Origin: an uncultured Psychrobacter sp.
GTDB taxonomy: Bacteria; Pseudomonadota; Gammaproteobacteria; Pseudomonadales; Moraxellaceae
NCBI RefSeq assembly: GCF_947495825.1
Contig: NZ_CANMAH010000002.1
Coordinates: 62,001-126,000 of the forward strand
Reading direction: 5' to 3'
DNA length: 64,000 bases
The position numbers and the translations under genes were made by a program. Each line of letters opens with the position of its first letter. The first letter of the stretch is position 1. Of the stretch, positions 55,357 to 64,000 are shown piece after piece. The notes under the pieces were generated by a model. The model saw only the letters and a list, made by a program, of their open reading frames with translations, ran no database searches and was not told the DNA's origin.

Positions 55357-58086
55357 ATGTTCTCATTCGATGCTGCTTCTATTAACCTCACTCCGCTACC
55401 CTCTTTTCCTGCGTCAGATACAATCTCATCATCTGATACAGAGAAGTCTTTACTTGGTATACCCAAATGGTTGGCCCAAATCAATACTGATATTAATCGT
55501 GCCCTTGAGCGTGGAGCGAATATTCGTCAATTGGTGGGCGCTCGTAGCGATGCCATTGATGATTTACTCATCGCATTGTTTACGTGGTTTGAGTTGGACG
55601 AGACGGATTTGGCATTATTTGCAACTGGCGGCTATGGGCGTAATGAGCTGTCATTATACTCAGATATTGATATCTTGCTATTAGCACCTGATGAGTTAAA
55701 GCCGGGCGTTAGCAGTAAGATTGATAAATTGGTAGCGATGCTATGGGATATTGGACTAGAGCCTGCGCTATCGGTACGTAGTGTCGATGACTGCTTGGAA
55801 GCTGCAACAGATCATACGGTTGCCAGTGCCTTACTAGAAGCACGATTATTAATCGGCAATGAAGCGCTAAAGAACATTCCTGTAGATGTCGTCAACAAGC
55901 TATGGTCACAAAAAGATTTTTATGAAGTAAAAATCAATGAAGCCAAGGCGCGTTATATTCGGCATAATGCTACTGAATACAATCTTGAGCCCAATATCAA
56001 GACAGCGCCAGGCGGACTACGCGATATTCATATCGTCGGTTGGGTAACCAAACGCTACTTTCGAGTCAGCAAGCTTTATGACTTGGTACAGCAAGGCTTT
56101 GTGACCGAAAAGGAGTTCGATGAGCTAAGCTTTGCTGAAAGCTTCTTATGGCAGATACGTCATTATTTGCATGAGATGACTGGTCGCAACGAAAATAAGC
56201 TACTGTTTGATTATCAGCGTGATATTGCGCAGCGGATGGGTTATGAGACGCAGCCAGATGATCAGCCCAATGCCGCCGTTGAGCGTTTTATGCGCGACTA
56301 CTATCGCTGTGCAATGCAAATATCAACGCTGTCTGAGATGCTCATCAACCATTATTATGAAACCATCATAGAACCGCATTTACCAGAACACGAGCAGCCA
56401 ACTAAGCGCCCTCTAAACGCCCTATTCAATCAGGTCGGTGAGCAGATTGCCATCTCTCATCATCGCGTGTTCTCTCAGCATCCTGAAGCGATTTTAGAGA
56501 TGTTTTTACTCATGGGACAGTATGGGATAAAAAGTATTCGAACTCGAACTCTGCGCGCATTAAAAATTGCCGCGCGTGGTATCGATCAGACTTACCGTGA
56601 CAATCCTGAGCATCAAGCGTTGTTTTTGGAAAATATAAAAGAGCAAAATTATCTGTTTCATCGTTTGCGTGCGATGAACCGCTATGGGGTACTGGGTAAT
56701 TACATTCCTGCCTTTGCGCAAGTGACCGGTCTTATGCAGTACGACTTATTTCATCGTTATACAGTCGATGCGCACACACTATTTTTGATTCGAATCTTGC
56801 ACCGCTTTACCGATGCGCGTTTTTATGAAGATTTCCCATTGGTTAGTGCGATTTATCAGCGCATTGAGCGTAAAGAGATTTTAGTATTGGCAGCGATGTT
56901 CCATGATATTGCAAAAGGTCGCGGCGGTAATCACAGTCAGCTTGGAGAGACCGAGTCGATTGAGTTTTGTTTGGCGCATGGTATGAGTAAAGCCGACTCC
57001 CATCTGGTAGGCTGGCTTACGCGCTATCATTTACTCATGTCTATGACTGCGCAAAAAAAGGACATATCAGATCCTGAGGTGGTGACTGTCTTTGCTGATT
57101 TGGTCGGCAATGTCACTCATCTAAATCATCTATATGTACTAACAGTGGCGGATATGAACGCTACCAATCCGCAGCTTTGGAACAGCTGGCGGGCGACTTT
57201 GATGAAACAATTATACTCACAAACGCGGCGTATTTTACGCGCTGATATTGACGCACCGACCAACCGTCAAGATATGATTCGCGCGACACGCAAGCAAGCG
57301 CTAACGATGCTTGATAACGTTAATAATCAGCATATGAACCGTGATGAGGTGCTCAGATTATGGAATGAATTGGGGGATGAGTATTTTTTGCGCGAGATTG
57401 CAGAAGATATCTTATGGCATACCGAAGCCATCTTAAATCATCCTCCTATCGGCTATGCTTCTAATGCTGATAGCACGCCGTTAGTGGTATTGCGTGAGCA
57501 TCGAGAGTTGGCTTTAGATGCTGTGCAAGTGTTTGTATATACTCAAGATCAAGCCAACCTATTTGCCGTTACCATGGCAGTATTTGATCAGATGAATCTT
57601 GACGTACTAGACGCCCGCATCATTACCGCAACCCGTAACTTTGCTTTGGACTCTTATGTATTACTTGATCGTAGCGGTACATTACTAAAAGATGAGGACA
57701 GTCAACAAGAGCTAAAGCAGCGTTTGGTTAATGCTTTTAAAAACCCTACCACCCCCAAGCTTGCGCAAAAACGTATCCCGCGCCAGCTCAGACATTTTGA
57801 TGTGCCAACCACTATTGACTTTGAGTTTAATGAGGCTTCAGGTCAGCATATTATGAGCTTACAGACGCTTGATCAGCCAGGACTTTTGGCACGAGTGGGA
57901 CAGGTGTTTTTACAGCAAGGTATTGAAGTACATGCGGCCCGTATCACAACCTTAGGTGAGCGCGCAGAAGATATGTTCTATCTTAGTGATCAAAACGATG
58001 CGCCATTATCTATCGAAAAACTTGATACTCTAAAAGCCGCTTTGATTGCTAGTATTAGTGTTCTACCAGATAGCAGTCATGTTTAA
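55357..58086 (+). CDS. glnD: PII uridylyltransferase/uridylyl-removing enzyme
   Basis: Bifunctional nitrogen sensor that uridylylates PII (GlnB/GlnK) when glutamine is low and removes UMP when it is high. Nucleotidyltransferase motif: ATGGYGRNELSLYSDIDILLL with Gly91-Gly92 and the metal-binding Asp103 and Asp105. The HD hydrolase domain carries AAMFHDIAKGRGGNHSQLGE in the middle. Two C-terminal ACT domains bind glutamine (VQVFVYTQDQANLFAVTMAVFDQM and IMSLQTLDQPGLLARVGQVFLQQGIEVHAARI). At 909 residues it is full length. It precedes dapC, a neighbour pair also seen in pseudomonads, although an opposite-strand gene intervenes here. Confidence 0.97.
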   Translation: MFSFDAASINLTPLPSFPASDTISSSDTEKSLLGIPKWLAQINTDINRALERGANIRQLVGARSDAIDDLLIALFTWFELDETDLALFATGGYGRNELSLYSDIDILLLAPDELKPGVSSKIDKLVAMLWDIGLEPALSVRSVDDCLEAATDHTVASALLEARLLIGNEALKNIPVDVVNKLWSQKDFYEVKINEAKARYIRHNATEYNLEPNIKTAPGGLRDIHIVGWVTKRYFRVSKLYDLVQQGFVTEKEFDELSFAESFLWQIRHYLHEMTGRNENKLLFDYQRDIAQRMGYETQPDDQPNAAVERFMRDYYRCAMQISTLSEMLINHYYETIIEPHLPEHEQPTKRPLNALFNQVGEQIAISHHRVFSQHPEAILEMFLLMGQYGIKSIRTRTLRALKIAARGIDQTYRDNPEHQALFLENIKEQNYLFHRLRAMNRYGVLGNYIPAFAQVTGLMQYDLFHRYTVDAHTLFLIRILHRFTDARFYEDFPLVSAIYQRIERKEILVLAAMFHDIAKGRGGNHSQLGETESIEFCLAHGMSKADSHLVGWLTRYHLLMSMTAQKKDISDPEVVTVFADLVGNVTHLNHLYVLTVADMNATNPQLWNSWRATLMKQLYSQTRRILRADIDAPTNRQDMIRATRKQALTMLDNVNNQHMNRDEVLRLWNELGDEYFLREIAEDILWHTEAILNHPPIGYASNADSTPLVVLREHRELALDAVQVFVYTQDQANLFAVTMAVFDQMNLDVLDARIITATRNFALDSYVLLDRSGTLLKDEDSQQELKQRLVNAFKNPTTPKLAQKRIPRQLRHFDVPTTIDFEFNEASGQHIMSLQTLDQPGLLARVGQVFLQQGIEVHAARITTLGERAEDMFYLSDQNDAPLSIEKLDTLKAALIASISVLPDSSHV

Positions 58087-58145
58087 CTTTGCATGACTGC
58101 TATCAATCGATTTAAACGGTACAGTTCTAATTAAGTAGCATGGTT

Positions 58146-58856
58146 CTAAGACATATGAATCAGGCTTTTATAGATCATTTTATCAGCATAAGGTGACAGC
58201 TCTTCGTCAGCAATCTCTGGTGGCAGTACTTCTGCTTCTATTTGATACTCACCTAATATCAATCGTCCCGCTTCGACTTCTTTTTGGAGCAGTCGTTGCA
58301 GGCTCGCCAGTTTCAAATGTAATTTATAACGCTCATAAATCGTTTGTAAAGAGATAGGCGCGCTGGCATGAATAGCGGGTAAAATGACATCTGATGCTAG
58401 TATATACATCTCATTCAACGCTTGTTCGCGTACCATATCTGCACTATCAATTCGATTTTGCAAACGATTTGCCAAACGCCCTTTAGACGATAACATCACT
58501 ACAAACAATGCAGTCTGTACACCAAATACAGCCATATACATCCAAAAATACAGCTCTACGTTTAATAGACTGCTAAGTAGCATAAGAACGATGGCCACAA
58601 CGAAATAGCTGACCAATTGCCATAATAGCCACATAATTAGACTATTATCTCCAAACCAAAACATCCAACGCTCTTCTAGGGCTATAAGGCTCTGACGCGC
58701 TTCCCACCATTGCTGTTCACGTTGTTCTAGCTGTTCGCAAAAGCTGATGTTTTGTAAATTGATATCATCAATTGTTTTAACGTTGTTGGTAGGAAGGTTA
58801 TCGACAATCTCGATATCAAGAGGGGTAGTTCTAGAAGCTTTAAGCATATCAATCAT
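58146..58856 (-). CDS. Two-helix membrane protein of unknown function
   Basis: I do not recognise this 236-residue protein. A soluble N-terminal part (1-70) with a Glu/Gln-rich helical stretch (FCEQLEQREQQWWEARQSLIALEERW) is followed by two membrane helices (about 80-100 and 105-127). A second helical, charged domain (130-236) contains LLQKEVEAGRLILGEYQIEAEVLPPEI. The first ATG and the ATG three codons in are equally plausible starts. It lies between glnD and dapC on the opposite strand, and its stop is about 60 bases from the glnD stop. Confidence 0.6.
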   Translation of the reverse strand: MIDMLKASRTTPLDIEIVDNLPTNNVKTIDDINLQNISFCEQLEQREQQWWEARQSLIALEERWMFWFGDNSLIMWLLWQLVSYFVVAIVLMLLSSLLNVELYFWMYMAVFGVQTALFVVMLSSKGRLANRLQNRIDSADMVREQALNEMYILASDVILPAIHASAPISLQTIYERYKLHLKLASLQRLLQKEVEAGRLILGEYQIEAEVLPPEIADEELSPYADKMIYKSLIHMS

Positions 58857-59095
58857 CCTAACAATGGCTTACCAAAACAAACGGCAGACATTGTATTTAT
58901 TGTTGTTATTTATAAGCTACGAGTGATAAGACCAACAGCTAAGTTATTGAACGTCTTAACAAATAATTGCTCAGACAATGACCGCGACTGTAAGATAAGA
59001 AGGAAAAGACAAAAAATAAGAGAAGTGCTACACTGTCTAAATGTAATTTTTCTTTATAATTTTATTATCAATGGCCTATTATAGTTACCTAATCT

Positions 59096-60349
59096 ATGAA
59101 TAACAACTTAATGCGTTTACATCCATATCCGTTTGCCAAAATGGCGACTCTTTTAGCAAACAGCGCCCCAGCCCCTGCCTACACAGAGATTAAGCTTGGC
59201 ATAGGTGAACCAAAACACAAGCCACCAACATTTGTACTGGACGCGTTACAAGAAAACTTAGACAAACTATGTCGATATCCGACTACTAATGGTACTTTTG
59301 AGCTGCGTCAAACCATTGCGCATTGGCTCGAAAAGCGGTTTTTTTTGCATCACGTCGATGCCAATACCGAAGTACTGCCGGTCATGGGCACACGCGAAGC
59401 TATTTTTAGTTTTGTACAAGCGGTGATAAGTCACGACGAAAAAACAGCTAAGCTAGAAGACAAGACAGATAATAGGCCATGTGATCCTATAGTCGTCATG
59501 CCCAATCCTTTTTATCAAATTTATGAAGGAGCTGCGATACTTGCGCAAGCGGCGCCATACTTTGTACCTTGCACATTGGACAATGACTTTAAAGGCAATT
59601 ATCGCACTGTGCCGAAAGATATCTGGCAACAAACGCAGCTTTTATTCGTCTGTAGTCCAAACAACCCGACCGGCTCTGTGATGACCATGGATGACTGGGA
59701 GTTTCTTATTCGTCTGTCAGATAAATACGGCTTTATTATCGCCAGCGACGAGTGCTATAGCGAACTGTACTTTGACAAAGCGCCTATTGGTCTGCTACAA
59801 GCTTGCGCCGAACTTGGTCGTAATGATTTTAAAAACTGCGTCGTATTTCACTCATTATCGAAGCGCTCAAACCTCCCCGGTCTACGCTCAGGCTTTATCG
59901 CAGGCGACGAGACTATTTTAAAATCTTATTTACAATATCGTACCTATCAAGGCTGTGCGATGCCTATACCGCATCAGATTGCCTCTATCGCGGCTTGGCA
60001 AGATGAGAAACATGTGGCGCATAATCGGGCGCTATACCAAGAAAAATTTGCGTTGTGGATGGCAGAATTAGGCGAGCTACTAGATTTACGTATGCCTGAG
60101 GCTGGATTTTATTTTTGGGTAAAAGTCCCTGAACAGTTCGATGGTGATGACGAAGTCTTTGTTAAAGTACTGTATGAGCAAGCCAATATCCATGCGCTTG
60201 CTGGGCGTTACTTGTCACGTGAAGTCAATGGTAAAAATCCCGGTCAAGGTTATGTCCGTATCGCTCTAGTTGCTAGTGTTGAAGAGAGCCGTGAGGCAAT
60301 TGAGCGTATTCGTAAATTGTTAACGGAGCATACCAAGTCATCTGTATAA
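59096..60349 (+). CDS. dapC: Succinyldiaminopimelate transaminase
   Basis: PLP aminotransferase of the lysine/meso-DAP pathway, which supplies peptidoglycan and lysine. It is a fold-type I class I/II enzyme of 417 residues: LHPYPFAKMATLLA start, KLGIGEPKHKPPTFVLDAL, CSPNNPTGSVM, SDECYSELYF and the PLP lysine in VFHSLSKRSNLPGLRSGFIAG. These wordings match the DapC subgroup rather than generic aspartate aminotransferases. Its place after glnD supports this, because glnD-dapC adjacency is known in related bacteria. Confidence 0.92.
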   Translation: MNNNLMRLHPYPFAKMATLLANSAPAPAYTEIKLGIGEPKHKPPTFVLDALQENLDKLCRYPTTNGTFELRQTIAHWLEKRFFLHHVDANTEVLPVMGTREAIFSFVQAVISHDEKTAKLEDKTDNRPCDPIVVMPNPFYQIYEGAAILAQAAPYFVPCTLDNDFKGNYRTVPKDIWQQTQLLFVCSPNNPTGSVMTMDDWEFLIRLSDKYGFIIASDECYSELYFDKAPIGLLQACAELGRNDFKNCVVFHSLSKRSNLPGLRSGFIAGDETILKSYLQYRTYQGCAMPIPHQIASIAAWQDEKHVAHNRALYQEKFALWMAELGELLDLRMPEAGFYFWVKVPEQFDGDDEVFVKVLYEQANIHALAGRYLSREVNGKNPGQGYVRIALVASVEESREAIERIRKLLTEHTKSSV

Positions 60350-60601
60350 TCAGTAAATGGCTAAGCAACTGCCGGATGAGTTTTTGTAGTTTTCAATTAT
60401 CATCATAGCGTCGCTCTTATCTTTAGTCGCTCTCATATCCCTATTAACAATAATGTTATAAAGGGCAAGATAGTGCTATAGTAAGACAATATCGTTTTAC
60501 TATAGTCGCCTATGCAGCTCAGCTTTTTTATGACTTTGTCTTAGTCATTGAGTTTGCGATGATAAACTGCTTGTGTGGACGACGCTATCAAGGATGATGC
60601 C

Positions 60602-62614
60602 ATGCCCCATCTTGATTTTACCCAGCCCCCATTTGACGTCCTGCGTCTCACTGAACGACAAAGTCTCAAAAAAAACACCCAAGTTCGTTATCTTGGCGCC
60701 AATGAATCCTTATCTTGCGACGACTTACACAACTTTTTTGTGGTATTAAAAGGGCAGATTGACCAAACATTGGCGGACGAGTTAGTCGCTTCTTATTTTG
60801 GTAGTAATCACTCCGATCTACTCAACAGTAATGACTGGTTTGATGGTCGCCGCACACCTGAATCGCATCACCATATCAAAAAAACTCTAGACAACGATCC
60901 TTACCCTGATACTTATCGGTATACTGCTCATGAAGACACTTTGTTGCTCCAAATCAATGGCACTGCTATCGATAAAATCAGCGCGCAAAATCATCTGGTC
61001 CGCCAACTACTATCAGACAAATTGCCCGAGCGTCTAAAGGCACTACGGCAACGGCGTAGTACACCAGCTCAAGGACTGGGTCTGAATGCCGGAAGCTATA
61101 CGGCGCAGCAAGAAGTACAGCAAATCATGCTACAACCAGTCACCGATGTCATGCTATTGCCTGTACATATTATTGACGCTGACCATAGCCTACATGAAGC
61201 TGCGCGTATCATGACCGAGGCTGGACTAAAGCATGTGCTAGTACGTCCAACCAATCATTTATTAGAGCCACCAATAGATACACTTAACAATACCAAAAAC
61301 ACCTCTAAGCCTGAAGCTGAACATAGCATGACTCACCGTTCAGATCGTGAGCTTGGTATCTTAACTGATACGGACATCTGCCGCGCTGTCAGCGAACAGA
61401 AAGACCCTGCCACCACTCCCTGTCAGTATTTTGCCAGCTTTAACCTACGCACCATCAACGCTCAAAGTGAGATTGGTGATGCGCTAATGACCATGACCCG
61501 CTACCGTATTCACCGCTTACCTGTCATCGATAATAAAGATCAAGTCATCGGTGTATTGGGTCAAAGCGATGTACTGGCTTATCTTGGTCACCACTCACAG
61601 CTCATTAGTGTTCAAATTGAACAAGCAAAGGACTTAAACAGCCTAGATACGGCGGTCGAACTCATCGGACGCTACATTCGCACGCAGCATCAAAACGGTG
61701 TCAAAATTGGTATTGTCAGTCGTATGGTGCAAACGCTAAATGCGCAAGTCTTTACTAAGCTTTGGAAACTGATCGTTCCTGATGAAGTTGTAGCAAATAC
61801 CTGCGTTATCGTGATGGGCTCAGAGGGTCGCGGTGAGCAAATCATGCGTACTGACCAAGATAACGCGCTCATCATTCGTGATGGCTTTACTCATCCTGAT
61901 TTGGCGCAGTTTGCAGACACCTTTAATAATCACTTAGCAGATCTTGGTTATCCGTTATGCGATGGCAAGATTATGATGAATAACCCAATGTGGCGACAAC
62001 CACTAAAACAGTTTAAAGCCCAAATCAGCTTGTGGTTTAAAGACACCGAGCCGATGCACAGTATCTACTTATCCGCCATACTCGATGGCGAGTACGTCTG
62101 CGGTGATGAATCACTGCTAAAGGATGTACGAGAACATTTGCAAACAGCTCACAGGCAATCAGATCGGATGTTCGTACGGCAGTTTGTACGAGCAGCGCTC
62201 CAGTTCGGTGACGTCAATCAATGGTGGCAAAAGTTTGTGCCGTTATTAAGCGGTAAACCTAGCTCGCATGATATTGATCTTAAAAAAGCTGGTATCTTTC
62301 CACTGGTGCATGGTATTCGCGCCTTGGCATTAGAAAATGATATTTTAGAAGTACCCAGCACTAAAGGTCGCCTTAAAGGTTTGGTGCAAGCTGGCGCTTT
62401 AAACCAAGAGCGGGCTGACACCTTATCAGAAGCTTTAGAGTTTTTTATGGCGCAGCGTTTATCGGTCGCACTCTCTACAGATGATAAGTATGCACGGCAC
62501 GTTGACCCAACTACCTTATCAGCGCTGGAGCGTGACTTATTAAAAGAGTGTCTGGCCGTGGTAAAAAGCTTTAAAACGCAGCTGCGGCAGCACTATCAAC
62601 TAGAGGTATCATAA
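60602..62614 (+). CDS. CBS-domain nucleotidyltransferase-like protein (DUF294 type)
   Basis: Predicted cytoplasmic signalling protein of 670 residues. The N-terminal part (about 1-140) resembles a cyclic-nucleotide-binding-like domain. Two CBS domains follow (about 170-335: MLLPVHIIDADHSLHEAARIMTEAGLKHVLV and MTRYRIHRLPVIDNKDQVIGVLGQSDVLAYL). The DUF294 nucleotidyltransferase domain has CVIVMGSEGRGEQIMRTDQDNALII with the GS and DxD-type residues, followed by the DUF294 C-terminal domain. The ATG at 60602 is chosen over the GTG at 60575 because AAGGA lies seven bases before it. It is followed 30 bases on by an exonuclease gene, a pairing common in pseudomonads, but its target is unknown. Confidence 0.82.
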   Translation: MPHLDFTQPPFDVLRLTERQSLKKNTQVRYLGANESLSCDDLHNFFVVLKGQIDQTLADELVASYFGSNHSDLLNSNDWFDGRRTPESHHHIKKTLDNDPYPDTYRYTAHEDTLLLQINGTAIDKISAQNHLVRQLLSDKLPERLKALRQRRSTPAQGLGLNAGSYTAQQEVQQIMLQPVTDVMLLPVHIIDADHSLHEAARIMTEAGLKHVLVRPTNHLLEPPIDTLNNTKNTSKPEAEHSMTHRSDRELGILTDTDICRAVSEQKDPATTPCQYFASFNLRTINAQSEIGDALMTMTRYRIHRLPVIDNKDQVIGVLGQSDVLAYLGHHSQLISVQIEQAKDLNSLDTAVELIGRYIRTQHQNGVKIGIVSRMVQTLNAQVFTKLWKLIVPDEVVANTCVIVMGSEGRGEQIMRTDQDNALIIRDGFTHPDLAQFADTFNNHLADLGYPLCDGKIMMNNPMWRQPLKQFKAQISLWFKDTEPMHSIYLSAILDGEYVCGDESLLKDVREHLQTAHRQSDRMFVRQFVRAALQFGDVNQWWQKFVPLLSGKPSSHDIDLKKAGIFPLVHGIRALALENDILEVPSTKGRLKGLVQAGALNQERADTLSEALEFFMAQRLSVALSTDDKYARHVDPTTLSALERDLLKECLAVVKSFKTQLRQHYQLEVS

Positions 62615-62636
62615 AGGAATATTATAAAGGAATATT
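62611..62636 (+). repeat. Tandem 13-base duplication of a ribosome binding site
   Basis: ATAAAGGAATATT occurs twice in a row (62611-62623 and 62624-62636), overlapping the stop codon of the CBS gene. Both copies contain AAGGA; the second lies about 15 bases before the exonuclease ATG at 62645. Confidence 0.8.
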
Positions 62637-62644
62637 ATACTGAT

Positions 62645-63250
62645 ATGAGCTGGTTAAAGCAGTTGTCTTCTACATGGCAAAAGTCGCAATTACAGCGTCC
62701 AGAGCTGGCATCGATGTTTGATAAGCCTTTGGCTGAGCAATGGGTCACGATAGACTGTGAGATGACAGGACTTAATCCTAAAAAGCATCACTTATTATCG
62801 GTAGCAGCCATTCATATCAATGGCAATACTATCGATACAGGTAATGGCATGCACCTAGTTTGCAAACCGCCTGTGATGCCTGACCGTGATACCATTGTGA
62901 TTCATGGCCTGCGTACCGCTGATGTCGAAAACGGGATGAGCTACGATGAGATGCTCGAGTTACTATTACCCTTTATTGATAATCGTCCGATAGTGGGATT
63001 CTGTCCAAAGATAGATACAGGCTTTTTAAACCCTCTAGTAAAACGCTATATGGGCACTACTTTACCCAATGATGTCATTGATGTGCGTCATCTATATAGC
63101 CGGCGTGTGAGCGGTCAAACCCAAGGCCTCTCCGGTCAATCACAGCATCTGACCAGTATCTTAGCGCATTATGATATTCCTGAGCTTGGCACTCATGATG
63201 CTTATAACGATGCCATCATGACAGCGATGGCATTTTTGCATGTACGCTAA
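62645..63250 (+). CDS. DEDDh 3'-5' exonuclease, DNA polymerase III epsilon-like
   Basis: A 201-residue exonuclease. Exo I holds Asp37 and Glu39 (VTIDCEMTGL), Exo II an Asp in FCPKIDTGFLNP, and Exo III His184 and Asp189 in GTHDAYNDAIMTAMAF, so all DEDDh ligands are present. It is not the replicative DnaQ; short solo enzymes of this kind are found beside DUF294/CBS genes and are assumed to act in DNA or RNA turnover. It follows the CBS gene within 30 bases and is probably co-transcribed. Confidence 0.88.
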   Translation: MSWLKQLSSTWQKSQLQRPELASMFDKPLAEQWVTIDCEMTGLNPKKHHLLSVAAIHINGNTIDTGNGMHLVCKPPVMPDRDTIVIHGLRTADVENGMSYDEMLELLLPFIDNRPIVGFCPKIDTGFLNPLVKRYMGTTLPNDVIDVRHLYSRRVSGQTQGLSGQSQHLTSILAHYDIPELGTHDAYNDAIMTAMAFLHVR

Positions 63251-63309
63251 GACTTGCCACCGATTCATGTTAATATATGCGGTTTTTGCCACCTGATGGT
63301 AGACTGCCC

Positions 63310-64000
63310 ATGCAACCCACCTCCAAACTTTATATCTCTCCTAAAACGATTGCCAAATTGCAGCTTTTTTGTCCTTATCTGCGACCATCTAAACAATCTA
63401 GCAAAAGCCTATCAGCGCTTGCACTGCTAACTACCGCTATCGTAACGCCACTTTACGCGCAGGCAGCTCTACCAGACGCGATCCAAGCGGCACTATCGCG
63501 AGCAGATTTAACCGCCGCCGATATTAGTATTATCATTACTCCAGTGGGTGACAAAAACGCCAGCCGTCTGCCTCCTCCGATTCAGGTTATTGACAGCAAT
63601 ATTGATGACAATAGTGAACCCAAGCTTGTTACTCAGACTAAGCTTGCAAGCACCACTTCTGAGACTAATAGCACCAGCCAAAAAACGGCGCAAACCAATA
63701 ACAATAATGTCAAAAATGACGCAAGCCAGCAGATTACCTTGACTACTATTGAAAAACGTACGATTAAAAAACATGAGCAAAAACTGCACGCTTATACTGA
63801 TGATCCCTATACTTATCAAAGTCTAGAGAGCATTCCAACAGTACTCTCAGAGAGTGTAAGCTCAACGTCTATTAATAATGCTAAAAGTAATGAAGTTGCC
63901 AATGCCAACGAAGTAGGTAACGCTAACGCTGCTACGCCCGCGATCAAAATCTCCTTCTCACCTTTATTGAGTCATCAACCAGATATCGCGCGCACGCCAG
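63310..64000 (+). CDS. dacB: Probable D-alanyl-D-alanine carboxypeptidase/endopeptidase (PBP4), 5' part
   Basis: The reading frame starts at 63310 and stays open to the right edge (230 residues visible). Residues about 38-53 form a signal peptide (SALALLTTAIVTPLYAQAA). The mature start LPDAIQAALSRADLTAADISIIITPV is the DacB-type opening. A low-complexity Asn/Thr/Ser/Lys-rich insertion of about 125 residues follows (after GDKNASRLPPP), and the PBP4 theme resumes with ISFSPLLSHQPDIARTP just before the edge, where the SxxK serine would follow. PBP4-type enzymes trim and cleave peptidoglycan cross-links. Without the catalytic motifs the call remains probable. Confidence 0.65.
   Translation, partial: MQPTSKLYISPKTIAKLQLFCPYLRPSKQSSKSLSALALLTTAIVTPLYAQAALPDAIQAALSRADLTAADISIIITPVGDKNASRLPPPIQVIDSNIDDNSEPKLVTQTKLASTTSETNSTSQKTAQTNNNNVKNDASQQITLTTIEKRTIKKHEQKLHAYTDDPYTYQSLESIPTVLSESVSSTSINNAKSNEVANANEVGNANAATPAIKISFSPLLSHQPDIARTP

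Overview
The window reads as a chromosomal segment of a gammaproteobacterium of the family Moraxellaceae, most like Psychrobacter. This is inferred from the moderate, AT-leaning composition, the protein families, and the arrangement of mreBCD-maf, gatCAB, trpFB-trpA-accD-folC-dedD-like, glnD-dapC and yadGH-like genes. No rRNA, CRISPR array, transposase or prophage was found. Two tRNA genes are present: Pro(GGG) at 7554-7630 and Arg(CCG) at 32876-32952.

Layout. 1-3.5 kb (minus strand): mreB-mreC-mreD-maf, with the probable start of rng at the left edge. 4.0-7.4 kb (plus): the gatC-gatA-gatB amidotransferase operon, then tRNA-Pro. 7.7-10.0 kb: an AT-rich stretch with one OafA-type acyltransferase. 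10.1-15.3 kb: lesser-known genes (YdhR-like, DUF1853, a putative outer-membrane protein, a large lipoprotein, DUF2726). 15.5-23.6 kb (minus): trpF, trpB, an unknown membrane gene, trpA, accD, folC and a LysM/SPOR cell-envelope gene. 23.8-32.5 kb: photolyase, DUF4230, proS, queF, a YadGH-type exporter and a cytochrome c. 33.4-40.9 kb: a tiny membrane peptide gene, a sirtuin, an adenine/adenosine deaminase, a lemA-TPM-TPM cluster and a sodium:amino-acid symporter. 41-47 kb: two fasciclin lipoproteins and metH. 47-51.6 kb: the main accessory region. 51.6-64 kb: PD40 and META lipoproteins, map, glnD, dapC, a CBS/DUF294 protein, a DEDDh exonuclease and the start of a probable dacB that runs off the right edge.

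The most interesting stretch is 46.9-51.6 kb. A very AT-rich gene for a 943-residue protein with an N-terminal SIR2 NADase-type domain lies between metH and the housekeeping genes. It resembles the defence-associated sirtuins (DSR type) that abort phage infection by depleting NAD+. Palindromic repeats lie on both sides of it, and just upstream is a decayed copy of a small DUF2256 zinc-ribbon gene whose intact copy lies 1.5 kb further on. A second anomaly is an AT-rich membrane gene of unknown function that starts inside the 3' end of trpB and separates trpB from trpA.

Several small genes were read directly from the sequence: a 27-residue membrane peptide (33417-33500), the 47-residue DUF2256 protein (51505-51648), and a 40-residue lipoprotein (53898-54020) that shares its leader with the neighbouring META lipoprotein. 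For several genes the start was moved to an internal codon with a clear ribosome binding site; each entry gives the reason. Functions are assigned from recognisable motifs and family knowledge, without database searches.
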